DNA from: Selenomonadaceae bacterium
GTDB taxonomy: Bacteria > Bacillota > Negativicutes > Selenomonadales > Selenomonadaceae
Length of the DNA: 64,000 bases
Reading direction: 5' to 3'
Assembly: GCA_017614505.1 (NCBI GenBank)
Contig: JAGABT010000005.1
Coordinates: forward strand, 1 to 64,000
Each line of letters begins with the position of its first letter. Within the stretch, counting starts at the first letter, position 1. The notes below the pieces were generated by a model. It did no database searches. It was not told the origin of the DNA and was given only the letters and a program-made list of their open reading frames with translations. A program made the position numbers and the translations under genes. Of the stretch, positions 34,982 through 44,265 are shown piece after piece.

Positions 34982-37900
34982 TCAATCGCCAGCGTAGGTT
35001 ATCAAAGTTTCCCGCGCGAGAGTATCAGCGCTGGGAGTTTCAATTTCCGTCACGGTGAATTTTTCTGCGGTAATTTCGTCCAGCGTATTGCCGCCTACAA
35101 AATTATCGTCGGCGAGCAGTGCGGAGCTGCCGTAGACCGCGTTGGAATATTTTCGCGTGGTTTCATTGCCGCTGGCGTCTATCACGGAAATTTCCCTGCC
35201 CCTGCCGCCGCGTACAGTAATTTTGCCGCTGCCAACAGTGAGGATAACATTCGAGCCGCTGAGCGAACTGCGCGTAATCGTTCCGCTGGCAAGCTTGATT
35301 TTATCGTAGCCCGCGCGGTAGTCGGTGATTAAATCGTTGCCGCCGTCGTAAACAAAAACGTCGCGCCCATTGCTGCCGGTAAGCGTGTTCCTGCCCGCGC
35401 CGCCATACAAAACGTCGTTGCCATTGCCGCCGTTCAGATAATCACCGCCAGCGTTGCCGAAAATTGTATCAGCGCCGTTGCCGCCGTAGATTGTGTCATT
35501 GCCGCTGCCGCCGGAAATGCATTCAGCCGGATTGCTGCCGTAAATTTTTAAGCCGCGCTCAAGGGCTGTAGCGTCGACTTTGGCAGCGTCGTATTCACTG
35601 GCGCGGAGAGAGTTGCCACCGAATGCTGAGCCGATTGAAAGTACACCGCTGTTGAGTGAGAGACCAGCTGGCAAAGTATTGTCGTCGTCTTCGTCATTTG
35701 AATAAATATGGTCGATATTAAGCGCAACGCTGACACCATCTTTAACCCGAATTGAACTTTTGCCAACGGTTATGATTAAATCTGAGCCGTCAGCCTCAGC
35801 ATCATAACTAGAACTTATAATCTGCAAAGTATCATTGGAACCTAACCCTGTAATAACATCGTTGCCGTCGCCTGAGGTATATTGATAGAGGTTATACTTG
35901 CCAGAATTTTCAATGGTATCATTATTTTTGCCGCCGACTATCGTTACATGATCGTGCCAATTGCGAATGAAATCATCGCCGCGACCGCCTTTTATAGAAA
36001 CATAATCGCCTGCGCCTCTTAAAATGCAGTTATTAGAAATGGAATCATCCCCATCTCCACCGTCAACTGTTACGTATTTTCCCCAGGTCTTTATTGTATC
36101 GTTACCATTACCCGCGTCTATTGTGACTTTTTCTATTGAACTTGAAAGCCCACGAATATAATCATTTCCGTCGCCGCCGCTGATATTTACATTGCTGCTG
36201 CCGTTCTGAATAGTATCAGCACCACCATTACCGTTTAGGGTAGCGTAACCACTGTCGTTACTGATATAATCATCGCCGTCTCCGCCATATACTGTGGAGT
36301 TTGTTCCAGCAGTTTTAATGGTATCGTCGCCTTCACCGCCGTAAATTCCAGAAAGACTGCTGGAGTTTTCAATGGTATCGTTACCTGTTCCACCGTATAT
36401 CGTAGAACCTGTCCCAGTATTTTTAATCGAATCGTCGCCAGCCTCTCCATAAATTTCAGCAGTAGTGCCGGAATTTTGAATGCTATCATTGTCGGAGCCA
36501 CCGTTAATTGTTACGCTGTAGCCGCTGTTGTTAACATAATCATTGCCGTAGCCGCCGTCTATTGAAACTTTTCCTGCGCTGTTGGTAATTGAATCGCCGC
36601 TGTCAAGACCATATACTATTGCGCCTTTTATAGAGTTGGCTAGGGAATCTGCGCTGGAAGTACCAGTGATAATTTTATGTCTGTCGCCTGCAATAGTTCC
36701 GTTTACTTCAGAGACAATATCTGCAGCGTCTTTGAGAATGACAGAGCTATTGGCAATGTATAGAATCAAATCATTTCCGTTTTTCGCCGTAGTATAATCT
36801 GAAGTGGCGATCTGAAGAGTATGTCCTATACCGAATCCGAGAATAGTATCATTGCCGTCGCCCAGTTCATACTGGATTAAATTATTATCACTGCTGCTAT
36901 GAATGGAAATAATGTCATTGTCAGCACCGCCGTTTATCGTCACGTTACTGGCATAATTATAGATACTGTCGTTGCCGGTTCCACCTTTCACAGAAGAATA
37001 GCTTCCACTGTTACTAATCGTATCTGCGCCTGAACCGCCGTCTATGGTAGCTAAGGAACTGCTGTAGTTTGAAATATAATCATTGCCTTCGTCACCATTA
37101 ATTACAGAGCGCGAGGAATTTTTGGAGCTGTTCCAACCGACATTTATGGAGTCATTGCCTGCACCGCCAAATATTGACATACTGTAGCCGTTACTGCTGA
37201 TACTGTCATTGTCGGCTCCGGCATTTATTACCACGTAATCACCACTACTGCTAATGGTATCTTTACCGCTGCCAGCCTCTACCGTCACATAATCGCCGCT
37301 GCTGGAAACTGAATCTGAACCGTCACCAGCGTAAATCTGGACTCTGCCGCCGGTATTTTCTACAGTGTCATTTGCATCGCCGCCATTGAGTACAGTGTTA
37401 GAATCTGAACTACTGATATTCTTGGAACCCTTCATATTTCCGACAATGTTCAATCCACTGAATGCTGCTCCTTTAAAGTTAATAGAGCCGTCATCGACAT
37501 TGACAATTAAGTCCGTGCCGCTTTTGGTTGTCGAATATTCGCCGCCGGTTATTATCAAAGTATCTTTGTCGCTTACGCCATAAATAATGTCGTTGCCGTC
37601 GCCTGAAGCGTACCAATATCTTTTGTACGAGCCGTCCTTATAGACAGTATCGTCACCTTTACCTGGAATAATATCTGCATCAAAATCTTTAGTCTTAATG
37701 CTTATTAAATCGTTTCCATCGCCGCCGTAAATATATGACCACAGAACGTATCCCATTATTGTATCGTCGCCGTCGCCGCCATAAACATAATTATAAAGAC
37801 CCAAATATATCGAGCCGCCGCTATATCCTCCGCTGGTATAGATATAATCGTTTCCTGCGCCACCAATGATTCTGACATGGTTATTAGTATTTGTAATGTG

Positions 37901-38071
37901 GTCGTTTCCGTCGTCGCCGCTGATTGTGACATATTCTCTGCTGTTCGTGACAGTGTCATTGCCCTCGCCAGCATAAATCGCAATACTCGCGATGTCGTTA
38001 CTGATGGTATCGTCGCCGTTCGTGCCGTAAATATCGTCGAAACGCTGGAGTTCAAACTCAAGCTGCCTCAT
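34982..38071 (-). CDS. Large RTX (haemolysin-type calcium-binding repeat) protein
   Basis: 1029 residues built almost wholly of glycine/aspartate repeats. Irregular repeats of the form GGxGNDxIxNSGxxVTI run from about 13 to 830. Canonical nonapeptides (SGNDTIYGGNGADTIFG, NGNDVLYGGAGRNTLTG) lie at about 870-920, and a VFVYDGGNDLITDYRAGYDKI closing motif follows. The protein starts MRQLEFELQRFDD, without a Sec signal, as expected for C-terminal type I secretion signals. Calcium would fold it outside the cell. Most of the gene is visibly richer in A+T than its neighbours. It lies between comEC and comEA with its own promoter. Confidence 0.88.
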   Translation of the reverse strand: MRQLEFELQRFDDIYGTNGDDTISNDIASIAIYAGEGNDTVTNSREYVTISGDDGNDHITNTNNHVRIIGGAGNDYIYTSGGYSGGSIYLGLYNYVYGGDGDDTIMGYVLWSYIYGGDGNDLISIKTKDFDADIIPGKGDDTVYKDGSYKRYWYASGDGNDIIYGVSDKDTLIITGGEYSTTKSGTDLIVNVDDGSINFKGAAFSGLNIVGNMKGSKNISSSDSNTVLNGGDANDTVENTGGRVQIYAGDGSDSVSSSGDYVTVEAGSGKDTISSSGDYVVINAGADNDSISSNGYSMSIFGGAGNDSINVGWNSSKNSSRSVINGDEGNDYISNYSSSLATIDGGSGADTISNSGSYSSVKGGTGNDSIYNYASNVTINGGADNDIISIHSSSDNNLIQYELGDGNDTILGFGIGHTLQIATSDYTTAKNGNDLILYIANSSVILKDAADIVSEVNGTIAGDRHKIITGTSSADSLANSIKGAIVYGLDSGDSITNSAGKVSIDGGYGNDYVNNSGYSVTINGGSDNDSIQNSGTTAEIYGEAGDDSIKNTGTGSTIYGGTGNDTIENSSSLSGIYGGEGDDTIKTAGTNSTVYGGDGDDYISNDSGYATLNGNGGADTIQNGSSNVNISGGDGNDYIRGLSSSIEKVTIDAGNGNDTIKTWGKYVTVDGGDGDDSISNNCILRGAGDYVSIKGGRGDDFIRNWHDHVTIVGGKNNDTIENSGKYNLYQYTSGDGNDVITGLGSNDTLQIISSSYDAEADGSDLIITVGKSSIRVKDGVSVALNIDHIYSNDEDDDNTLPAGLSLNSGVLSIGSAFGGNSLRASEYDAAKVDATALERGLKIYGSNPAECISGGSGNDTIYGGNGADTIFGNAGGDYLNGGNGNDVLYGGAGRNTLTGSNGRDVFVYDGGNDLITDYRAGYDKIKLASGTITRSSLSGSNVILTVGSGKITVRGGRGREISVIDASGNETTRKYSNAVYGSSALLADDNFVGGNTLDEITAEKFTVTEIETPSADTLARETLITYAGD

Positions 38072-38108
38072 AAAAATCCGCTCCTTTCCAAATTTCTATG
38101 CCGCGCCT

Positions 38109-38136
38109 ATTATATTACCCCCCCCCATTTTGTCAA
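38109..38136 (-). promoter_or_regulatory. RTX gene promoter with a G9 tract in the spacer (putative phase-variable promoter)
   Basis: On the minus strand TTGACA (38131-38136) and TATAAT (38109-38114) match consensus exactly. The 16-nt spacer AAATGGGGGGGGGTAA contains nine consecutive G (C at 38118-38126 on the plus strand). A GGAAAGGAG ribosome site and ATG follow. Slippage would change the spacer to 15, 17 or 18 nt and so change promoter strength; this consequence is inferred. Confidence 0.85.
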
Positions 38137-38144
38137 GCCTGTAA

Positions 38145-38178
38145 TAAAAAAACGCCTCCGCATTTCTGCAGAAGCGTT
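38145..38178 (-). terminator. Terminator upstream of the RTX promoter (after comEA)
   Basis: On the minus strand AACGC/GCGTT closes an imperfect hairpin followed by seven T. A second hairpin without a T-run (CGCCGTGA/TCACGGCG, 38192-38220) lies between it and the comEA end. Confidence 0.65.
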
Positions 38179-38269
38179 GAAATTTTATTCGCGCCGTGAG
38201 TTTCAACGTTCGTCACGGCGGATTTAGTTTCAGCAATATAATCCAGTTCACAGCAGGCAAAAGGCGGCG

Positions 38270-38836
38270 CTAATTCACGGTGATAGAGGCGCGCATTTTC
38301 TCAAAAGTTTTGTTGCCGATACCGCGAACCTTTTTAATGTCCTCGATAGTCTTAAAGGCGCCGTTCTGCTGGCGGTATTCGACAATGCGGCTGGCGATAA
38401 CGGGACCAATCCCGCGAATTTGCTGCAGTTCAGTTTCGTTGGCGGTGTTGATGTTGATTAAACTGCCAGCCTGCGCGAAGGTGCCGGATTTAGTTGGAGC
38501 GCTGGCGGCGGCAATTTCCTGCAGGAAAATTTCTTTAGCAGGAATGTGAATGTGCCAGCCGTCGAAGATTGGCTAGGCTAGGTTGACGTTTTCGGTGTCG
38601 GCAAGTTCAGTGAGACCGCCCACAGCGTTTACGGCGTCGATGGCGCGGAGGTTGCCGTTATCTTCCAAAGTTATGACCGCCGGAGTCTTGACCTGCCCGC
38701 TGACGTAGACGGCGATTTTTTTAGGCGCGGGCGGCGGCGGCGCTGGAATTTCTTCCTCAGTGCCGCTGAATATTAAAAAAGAAGCCGCCACTAAGACTAC
38801 GGCTAAAATGGCGGCTACAGCGAATTTTTTTAGCAT
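38270..38836 (-). pseudogene. comEA: comEA, interrupted by an in-frame TAG
   Basis: The start MLKKFAVAAI gives an N-terminal TM and an SLBB domain (AVYVSGQVKTPAVITL) ending ENVNLA. A TAG (38573-38575) follows, and the same frame continues PIFDGWHIHIPAKE. It then reads through the helix-hairpin-helix DNA-binding domain (LININTANETELQQIRGIG, IKKVRGIGNKTFEKM) to a stop at 38270. Intact ComEA proteins often have Gln here, so one CAG-to-TAG change explains the break. The frame is otherwise open and well conserved, so the lesion looks recent. The product would be a truncated anchor without DNA binding. A sequencing error is possible. Confidence 0.85.
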
Positions 38837-38870
38837 AATAAAAACCTTAGCTGATAGAAACATTTGCAAA

Positions 38871-38977
38871 TAGAGAGCGCGCCATGGACGGCGCGCCCCG
38901 CCCGCCAGCTCGCATGGATGCGAGCGAAGCGGGCATGCTTTCTTTGGTTACTTTCTTTCGCGCCGAAAGAAAGTGAC
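38871..38977 (-). repeat. Three-hairpin dispersed repeat, copy D
   Basis: Minus-strand sense, 10 nt after the serA stop. Hairpin 3 is at 38950-38974 (ACTTTCTTTCG/CGAAAGAAAGT), hairpin 2 at 38908-38925 (GCTCGCA/TGCGAGC) and hairpin 1 at 38877-38896 (GCGCGCC/GGCGCGC), then CTCTCTATTT. Confidence 0.88.
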
Positions 38978-38987
38978 ATACAAAATC

Positions 38988-40553
38988 TTAAAATTCAACA
39001 AGCATAGCGTCAAAGATAGCGTCCGAACTGCGAACCTTATCGATAACTGCCTTGGGAATAGGATTATCGACAGTGAGCACCATGAGATTCGTGCCGTCAA
39101 TGTCAGTCTTGCCGACCTGCATGCTGGAAATATTAATGTCAAATTCCGCGAGAATAGAGCCAACTTCGCCGATAACGCCAGGGCGGTTGATATGCGGGCA
39201 GATTAAAATTCTGGCGTGGGGGTCAACGTCAACGCGGAAATTATTCATCATGACAATGCGTTCTTCGCTGCCGAAAAGCGTACCGGTAACGGAATTTTCA
39301 TTGGCGGTAACTGTCACGGTGTTTGAAAAATCGTCGGCGACGCTGGAAGAAATTTCGGAAAGGTGAATGCCGCGTTCCTGCGCGAGAATATTGGCGTTGA
39401 CAAGATTCACGTGGTCGATGTGTGCGGCGGACAGAATCCCCTTGAGCGCGGCGGTAGAAATGAGCGAAGTGTTGCCGTCAGCGATTTTGCCGTTGACTTG
39501 AACTTTCACGCTGGCGACGGGATTTTTGCTGAGCGCAGTAACAGTCCTGCCGAGGCGTTCAGCCAAATCGAGATAAGGCGTGAGCTTTTTCAGTACGTGC
39601 GCAGGAATGTGCGGCATGTTGACGGCGGTTGCAACCGGCTTATCGTTAAGCGCGTCGATAATTCCATTGGCAACGTCAACCGAAACGCCAATTTGAGCTT
39701 CAACTGTCGAGGCGCCAAGGTGCGGCGTGAGGATAATGTTGGGCAGACCAATCAGCGGGGAATTTTTATCGAGAGGCTCGCTGGTGTAAACGTCAACGGC
39801 AGCGCCCGCAACAATTTTTTCGCGCAGAGCGACGGCTAAATCCGCCTCGTTGATAATTCCGCCGCGCGCGCAGTTGATAAGGCGGACGGTCGGTTTCATG
39901 GTCTTCATCTGCGCGAGGGAAATCATATTTTCGGTTTCCTTAGTCAGCGGCATGTGGACGGTGATAAAGTCAGCGGTTTTGAAAAGTTCTTCGAGCGCCA
40001 CAAGTTTTACGCCGAGACTTTCCGCGCGGTCGGCGCTAACGAAGGGGTCATAGGCTACGACGTTCATTTGAAAAGCCTGCGCGCGTTTGGCAACGCCAGC
40101 GCCGATTCTGCCGAGCCCAATTACGCCGAGAATTTTGTTGCGCAGTTCGACACCGACGAATTTTTTTCTGTCCCAGCCGCCGGAATGCATAGTCTGATTA
40201 GCCTGGGGAATGTTGCGGCTTACGGCGAGCATCATCGCGAAAGTGTGTTCAGTGGCGGCGATAGTATTTCCGTCCGGCGAATTTATGACGATAATCCCGC
40301 GCTCAGTGGCGGCTTTCACGTCGATATTGTCAACGCCGACGCCAGCGCGCCCAATGATTTTGAGCTTTTCGGCGCGGGCAAGAACTTCAGCGGTAACTTT
40401 GGACGCCGAGCGGACAATCAGCGCGTCGAACTGCGGAATAATTTCAAGCAGTTCCTCAGCGGGAAGTTTATCGCGCACTTCGACGTTGAAATTTTCCTTC
40501 AGAATTTTAAGCCCCTCGGCGGCAATCCCGTCGGCGGCAAGAATGTTGTACAT
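38988..40553 (-). CDS. serA: D-3-phosphoglycerate dehydrogenase
   Basis: 521 residues, long-form PGDH starting serine synthesis. The NAD-binding GVIGLGRIGAGVAKRA, a substrate Arg loop (RSASKVTAEVLARA), NCARGGIINEADLA and HLGASTVEAQIGVS make up the catalytic core. An ASB domain follows, then a C-terminal ACT domain (INRPGVIGEVGSILAEFDINISSMQVG) for feedback control by serine. Copy D of the repeat acts as its likely terminator. Confidence 0.95.
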   Translation of the reverse strand: MYNILAADGIAAEGLKILKENFNVEVRDKLPAEELLEIIPQFDALIVRSASKVTAEVLARAEKLKIIGRAGVGVDNIDVKAATERGIIVINSPDGNTIAATEHTFAMMLAVSRNIPQANQTMHSGGWDRKKFVGVELRNKILGVIGLGRIGAGVAKRAQAFQMNVVAYDPFVSADRAESLGVKLVALEELFKTADFITVHMPLTKETENMISLAQMKTMKPTVRLINCARGGIINEADLAVALREKIVAGAAVDVYTSEPLDKNSPLIGLPNIILTPHLGASTVEAQIGVSVDVANGIIDALNDKPVATAVNMPHIPAHVLKKLTPYLDLAERLGRTVTALSKNPVASVKVQVNGKIADGNTSLISTAALKGILSAAHIDHVNLVNANILAQERGIHLSEISSSVADDFSNTVTVTANENSVTGTLFGSEERIVMMNNFRVDVDPHARILICPHINRPGVIGEVGSILAEFDINISSMQVGKTDIDGTNLMVLTVDNPIPKAVIDKVRSSDAIFDAMLVEF

Positions 40554-40565
40554 AAAAATTCCTCC

Positions 40566-41351
40566 TCAAATACTGCGCAGGGCGGCAAGCTGGTCGTAAT
40601 CGCAGTTCAGAATTAAATTTTTCGGGTAATCGACTTCGTTCAAAAGTTCCAGCGAAAATTTGAAATCGCCAACGCGTCCGGCAAAATGCGCGTCCGAGCC
40701 GAGGTAAATTTTGTTGCCGTTGTCGCGCGCCAGCTTAATCCAGTAGCGGAGCCTGTCGCCGTCGCCGCCGGAATTTCTGCGAATCGACGATTCATTGACT
40801 TCCAGCCAGATATTTTTAGCCTTCGCCAGCGCGACCATTTCCGCGAAAAAATTTTTAACTTCACTGTCGAGAGCTTTGCCGTGGCGGTGATTATCAAGCT
40901 TGTCAAGTTCGCGCTCAATGTGAACAAAGGCGTTGTGCCAGCCGGTTGCTTCGTCAAAAAGTTCCAGCAGATGTTCAAGCGTCAGATTTTTTCGGTCGAT
41001 GAACCAGGCGTGGAGACCGATTGGACGCCAGCGCAAAAGTTCCAGCTGATGCCGCTTGTGAATTTCCTGCCCAATATTAAACTCAGCTCCGGCGAAAACA
41101 TACGGCTCGCCGCCGAGGTTGACAGTTTCCTCAAGGTGACGAATGCGCGTGACTTCGTTTTTCTGGTTCAGACTGCTGCCGTCCTGATAGAAATGGTCGG
41201 TTACCGCCAGAAATTTCAGCCCGCGCGACTTTGCCGCCTGTATGTTTTCCAGAACCGTCGAATGCGCGTGCAGCGAAAAAATCGTGTGCGTGTGCATGTC
41301 CGCCAGAATTTCGTTTTCCTGCAGAATAAGTATCGCCCCTTTAATCAGCAA
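40566..41351 (-). CDS. PHP-domain phosphoesterase
   Basis: About 261 residues of the PHP superfamily with metal ligands in [14 protein letters not shown] and [11 protein letters not shown], an internal Glu (FAGAEFNI), and C-terminal [14 protein letters not shown]. It resembles the YcdX/histidinol-phosphatase-like group; the substrate is unknown. The start is uncertain: a TTG at 41351 overlaps lysS by 11 nt and lacks a strong ribosome site, and the first ATG encodes the Met just before the HTH motif. Confidence 0.75.
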   Translation of the reverse strand: MLIKGAILILQENEILADMHTHTIFSLHAHSTVLENIQAAKSRGLKFLAVTDHFYQDGSSLNQKNEVTRIRHLEETVNLGGEPYVFAGAEFNIGQEIHKRHQLELLRWRPIGLHAWFIDRKNLTLEHLLELFDEATGWHNAFVHIERELDKLDNHRHGKALDSEVKNFFAEMVALAKAKNIWLEVNESSIRRNSGGDGDRLRYWIKLARDNGNKIYLGSDAHFAGRVGDFKFSLELLNEVDYPKNLILNCDYDQLAALRSI

Positions 41352-42834
41352 TGACTTTCATTGTCGGGAAGAGCAGCACGTCGCGAATGGACGCCGCGTC
41401 TGTGAGCAGCATTACCACGCGGTCGACGCCAATTCCCAGCCCGCCCGTCGGCGGCAGACCGTATTCCAGCGCGCGGATAAAATCTGTGTCCATGACGTGA
41501 GCTTCTTCATCGCCAGCCTCGCGCGCCGCCAGCTGAGCTTCAAAGCGTGCTTTCTGGTCGATAGGGTCATTGAGTTCGGTGAACCCGTTGGCAAGTTCCC
41601 TGCCGTACACGAAAAATTCAAAGCGGTCGGTAATGCGCGGGTCGTCGGGATTTTTCTTAGCCAGCGGCGAAATTTCAGTAGGATGCCCCGTGATAAAAAC
41701 CGGCTGAATCAAATCGTCTTCAACCTTCTGCTCGAACGCCGCGTTCAGAATCCCGCCAATGCCAAAGCGTTTTTCATACGCCACGCCAATTTCATCAGCC
41801 ATCGCGCGGGCTTCGTCAACCGTCGCGCAGGACAGAAAATCCCTGCCGGTTTTATTCTTAACGGCGTCATTCATGCTGAGGCGCGGCGGATTTTTCAGCT
41901 CAAGTTCGACGCCCTGATAAGTGACTTTAGTGGAGCCGCAAACTTTCTCGGCGGCGGCGCAGATAATCCCCTCGGTCACGTCAATCAAATCGTTGTAGTC
42001 GCCGTACGCCTGGTAAATCTCGACGCTGGTAAATTCGGGATTGTGGCGGTTATCCATGCCCTCGTTGCGGAAAATGCGCCCAATTTCGTAGACGCGCTCA
42101 AAGCCGCCGACGATTAAGCGCTTAAGATTAAGCTCAGTGGCAATGCGCAGGTACAAATCTGTATCCAGCGTGTTGTGGTGAGTTATGAACGGGCGAGCCG
42201 CCGCGCCGCCAGCTATCGTTGACAGGATTGGCGTTTCGACTTCGATAAAATCCCTGTCGTCGAGGTACTTGCGGAACGCCTGAATAATGGCTGTGCGCTT
42301 GAGGAAGGTCTCGCGGACTTCGGGATTAACAATCAAATCGAGATAGCGCTGGCGGTAGCGAATTTCAACGTCTTTAAGCCCGTGGAATTTTTCGGGCAGC
42401 GGGCGCAGGGACTTCGACAGCAGATCAAAATCTTCGACGCGGACGGTGAGTTCACCGCGTTTGGTTTTGAAAACCTGCCCGCGCAGACCGATAATATCGC
42501 CAATGTCGAGCAGTTTGAACTGGCTGTATTTTTCCTCGCCGAGCACGTCGAGCTTGAAGTAAATCTGAATCGAGCCGGAGCGGTCGGAAATGGTTGCGAA
42601 ACTGGCTTTGCCGTGCCCGCGAATCGCCATGAGCCGCCCCGCGATTTTAACTTCACCGGCGTCAGTTTCACCTTCGATGTCGCCAAATTCCGCGCGAATA
42701 TCTGCGGCGTGGTGCGTTACCTCGTAGCGGTGTCCGAACGGCGCGACGCCCTTGTCGATGAACGCCTGCAATTTTTCGTGCCGCGCCTGTATCAAAATAT
42801 TTTCGTCAACCGGCGGCTGAATTTCCTTAGCCAT
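41341..42834 (-). CDS. lysS: Lysyl-tRNA synthetase (class II)
   Basis: 497 residues. The N-terminal OB-fold anticodon domain ([21 protein letters not shown]) is followed by class II motifs 1-3: [42 protein letters not shown] and [16 protein letters not shown]. The start [10 protein letters not shown] follows AGAGGTG; the longer open frame runs into repeat copy E. Confidence 0.97.
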   Translation of the reverse strand: MAKEIQPPVDENILIQARHEKLQAFIDKGVAPFGHRYEVTHHAADIRAEFGDIEGETDAGEVKIAGRLMAIRGHGKASFATISDRSGSIQIYFKLDVLGEEKYSQFKLLDIGDIIGLRGQVFKTKRGELTVRVEDFDLLSKSLRPLPEKFHGLKDVEIRYRQRYLDLIVNPEVRETFLKRTAIIQAFRKYLDDRDFIEVETPILSTIAGGAAARPFITHHNTLDTDLYLRIATELNLKRLIVGGFERVYEIGRIFRNEGMDNRHNPEFTSVEIYQAYGDYNDLIDVTEGIICAAAEKVCGSTKVTYQGVELELKNPPRLSMNDAVKNKTGRDFLSCATVDEARAMADEIGVAYEKRFGIGGILNAAFEQKVEDDLIQPVFITGHPTEISPLAKKNPDDPRITDRFEFFVYGRELANGFTELNDPIDQKARFEAQLAAREAGDEEAHVMDTDFIRALEYGLPPTGGLGIGVDRVVMLLTDAASIRDVLLFPTMKVIAD

Positions 42835-42880
42835 AAAAATCACCTCTGAAACGTTGCGTTTAAAGAAATGCAAGCTTAGG

Positions 42881-42980
42881 AGAGGCCGCCCAAGGACGGG
42901 CGGCCGCCCGCGCCATTCGCCGGATGCGAATGCAGCGGGCAATTTTCTTTGCCAGCGTTTCTTTTTTTAAAAGAAATGCT
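42881..42980 (-). repeat. Three-hairpin dispersed repeat, copy E
   Basis: Minus-strand sense, about 40 nt after the greA stop. Hairpin 3 is at 42955-42979 (GCGTTTCTTT paired with AAAGAAATGC around a T/A-rich turn), hairpin 2 at 42914-42932 (CATTCGC/GCGAATG) and hairpin 1 at 42884-42905 (GGCCGCCC/GGGCGGCC), then CTCTCC. Stem sequences differ most from other copies but pair fully. Confidence 0.85.
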
Positions 42981-43021
42981 GAAACAAGAAATACTGAAAC
43001 AAGAACTGCTGAAACAAAAAC

Positions 43022-43492
43022 TCAAGCGTGAATGATTTCCAGAACTTTGTATTGAAGAACGCCAGCGGGCGCATGAACCTGCACAGTACTGCCAGCCTTC
43101 TGCCCGAGGAGCGCGGCGCCAATCGGCGATTCGTCGGAAATGCGATTTTCGTCGGGGTCAGCCTCGGTCGAGCCGACAATCATGTAGGTATCTTCGTCGC
43201 CGTTCGGGAAAAGAATTTTCACCGTGCTGCCGAGCGAAACGACATCAGTCGCCTCTTCGTGAATGATAACGCTGTTGTGAATCTGCGCCTCAAGGTCCAT
43301 AATTTCGCCTTCGAGGAAGCCCTGTTCATTTTTGGCGTCAACGTACTCGGAATTTTCGCTGAGGTCGCCCAGCGCGATAGCCGCCTTGAGACGCTCCGCC
43401 ACTTCGATTCTGCGTACGCTCTTCAGAAAGTTGAGCTTATCGACGAGTTTGTCGTAGCCTTCCTGCGTCAGCATAACTTTTTTGTCAGCCAT
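43022..43492 (-). CDS. greA: Transcription elongation factor GreA
   Basis: 156 residues. The N-terminal coiled coil carries the conserved acidic tip (GDLSENSEYVDAK) that enters the RNA polymerase secondary channel. The C-terminal FKBP-like domain has SPIGAALLGQKAGSTVQV. It rescues backtracked polymerase by stimulating transcript cleavage. Confidence 0.96.
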   Translation of the reverse strand: MADKKVMLTQEGYDKLVDKLNFLKSVRRIEVAERLKAAIALGDLSENSEYVDAKNEQGFLEGEIMDLEAQIHNSVIIHEEATDVVSLGSTVKILFPNGDEDTYMIVGSTEADPDENRISDESPIGAALLGQKAGSTVQVHAPAGVLQYKVLEIIHA

Positions 43493-43512
43493 AGTAAAAA
43501 TCTCCTTAAAAT

Positions 43513-44250
43513 TTATTTTTCAGTAAAGCTGCCGTCAATGAGAAATCTGCGCTCGCCAGGCGTAGTTGGAGACCAGATTGGCAGCGGGCGCGTTTCAGTC
43601 TGGAACTTGTGCGAAGGAATCCACGCGGGATAATCGACGCGGTGCATCGCAACCAGCGCTTTAATGTCAGTTTTCTTGACGAACTCCGTGACGCCCATTT
43701 CCTGCGAACTTTCAAGCCGCCCGTCGACAGGGAAAAACGCAACGTCAACGTCCATTCCCTTCATGCGCTTGAGCTGCTTATCAAAAACTTTCTTAGCCAG
43801 CGCCTTATTTTCCGGCGTATCGCCTTCCCAGTGCCACCAGTTAAAATCGCCCGCGTGAAAAATTCTGGCGCCGGTTTCAGTCTCGACGAGGAACGAAACG
43901 CCCACGTCAGTCGAATCGTACGTCCAGATTTTAATTCCTTCGCCCTGCCATTCGCTGTACTTGCGGATAAAAGTAATATCGTCCGCCGGAAAAATCTTGA
44001 CGCGCTTGGTACGCTTGATGTCACTGCTGAAAATGTAGCGCGTGATCTGCTTTGCGTAGGCGCGAATGTGCGTGCCGAAGTGGTCAAAATGCGCGTGGCT
44101 CGCGAAAATGTAAAGCTTTTCAAAATCCCCCTTGTCGACGGCTCTGTCCACAACCCGCGCGGGGTCTTCATAGTCGTCGAAAACCATTAGAATGTTGCCT
44201 TCCCTGACCATAAATCCGCTGTTCAGCAGATAAACGATTTCCATTTCCAA
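43513..44250 (-). CDS. MBL-fold metallo-hydrolase
   Basis: 245 residues, with zinc-site motif SHAHFDHFG and later ligands in IFHAGDFNWW and VAMHRVDYP. It resembles UlaG-like and other general-purpose MBL hydrolases; no substrate can be named. A TTG start (5 nt after GGAGG) is preferred; an ATG two codons later is possible. It ends 20 nt before greA. Confidence 0.8.
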   Translation of the reverse strand: MEMEIVYLLNSGFMVREGNILMVFDDYEDPARVVDRAVDKGDFEKLYIFASHAHFDHFGTHIRAYAKQITRYIFSSDIKRTKRVKIFPADDITFIRKYSEWQGEGIKIWTYDSTDVGVSFLVETETGARIFHAGDFNWWHWEGDTPENKALAKKVFDKQLKRMKGMDVDVAFFPVDGRLESSQEMGVTEFVKKTDIKALVAMHRVDYPAWIPSHKFQTETRPLPIWSPTTPGERRFLIDGSFTEK

Positions 44251-44265
44251 AAATTCCTCCTTGCC

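Noticed and set aside
38573..38575. TAG in comEA as a programmed pyrrolysine or readthrough codon
   Set aside because: No recoding context or pyl genes are seen. The simple reading is a CAG-to-TAG nonsense change.
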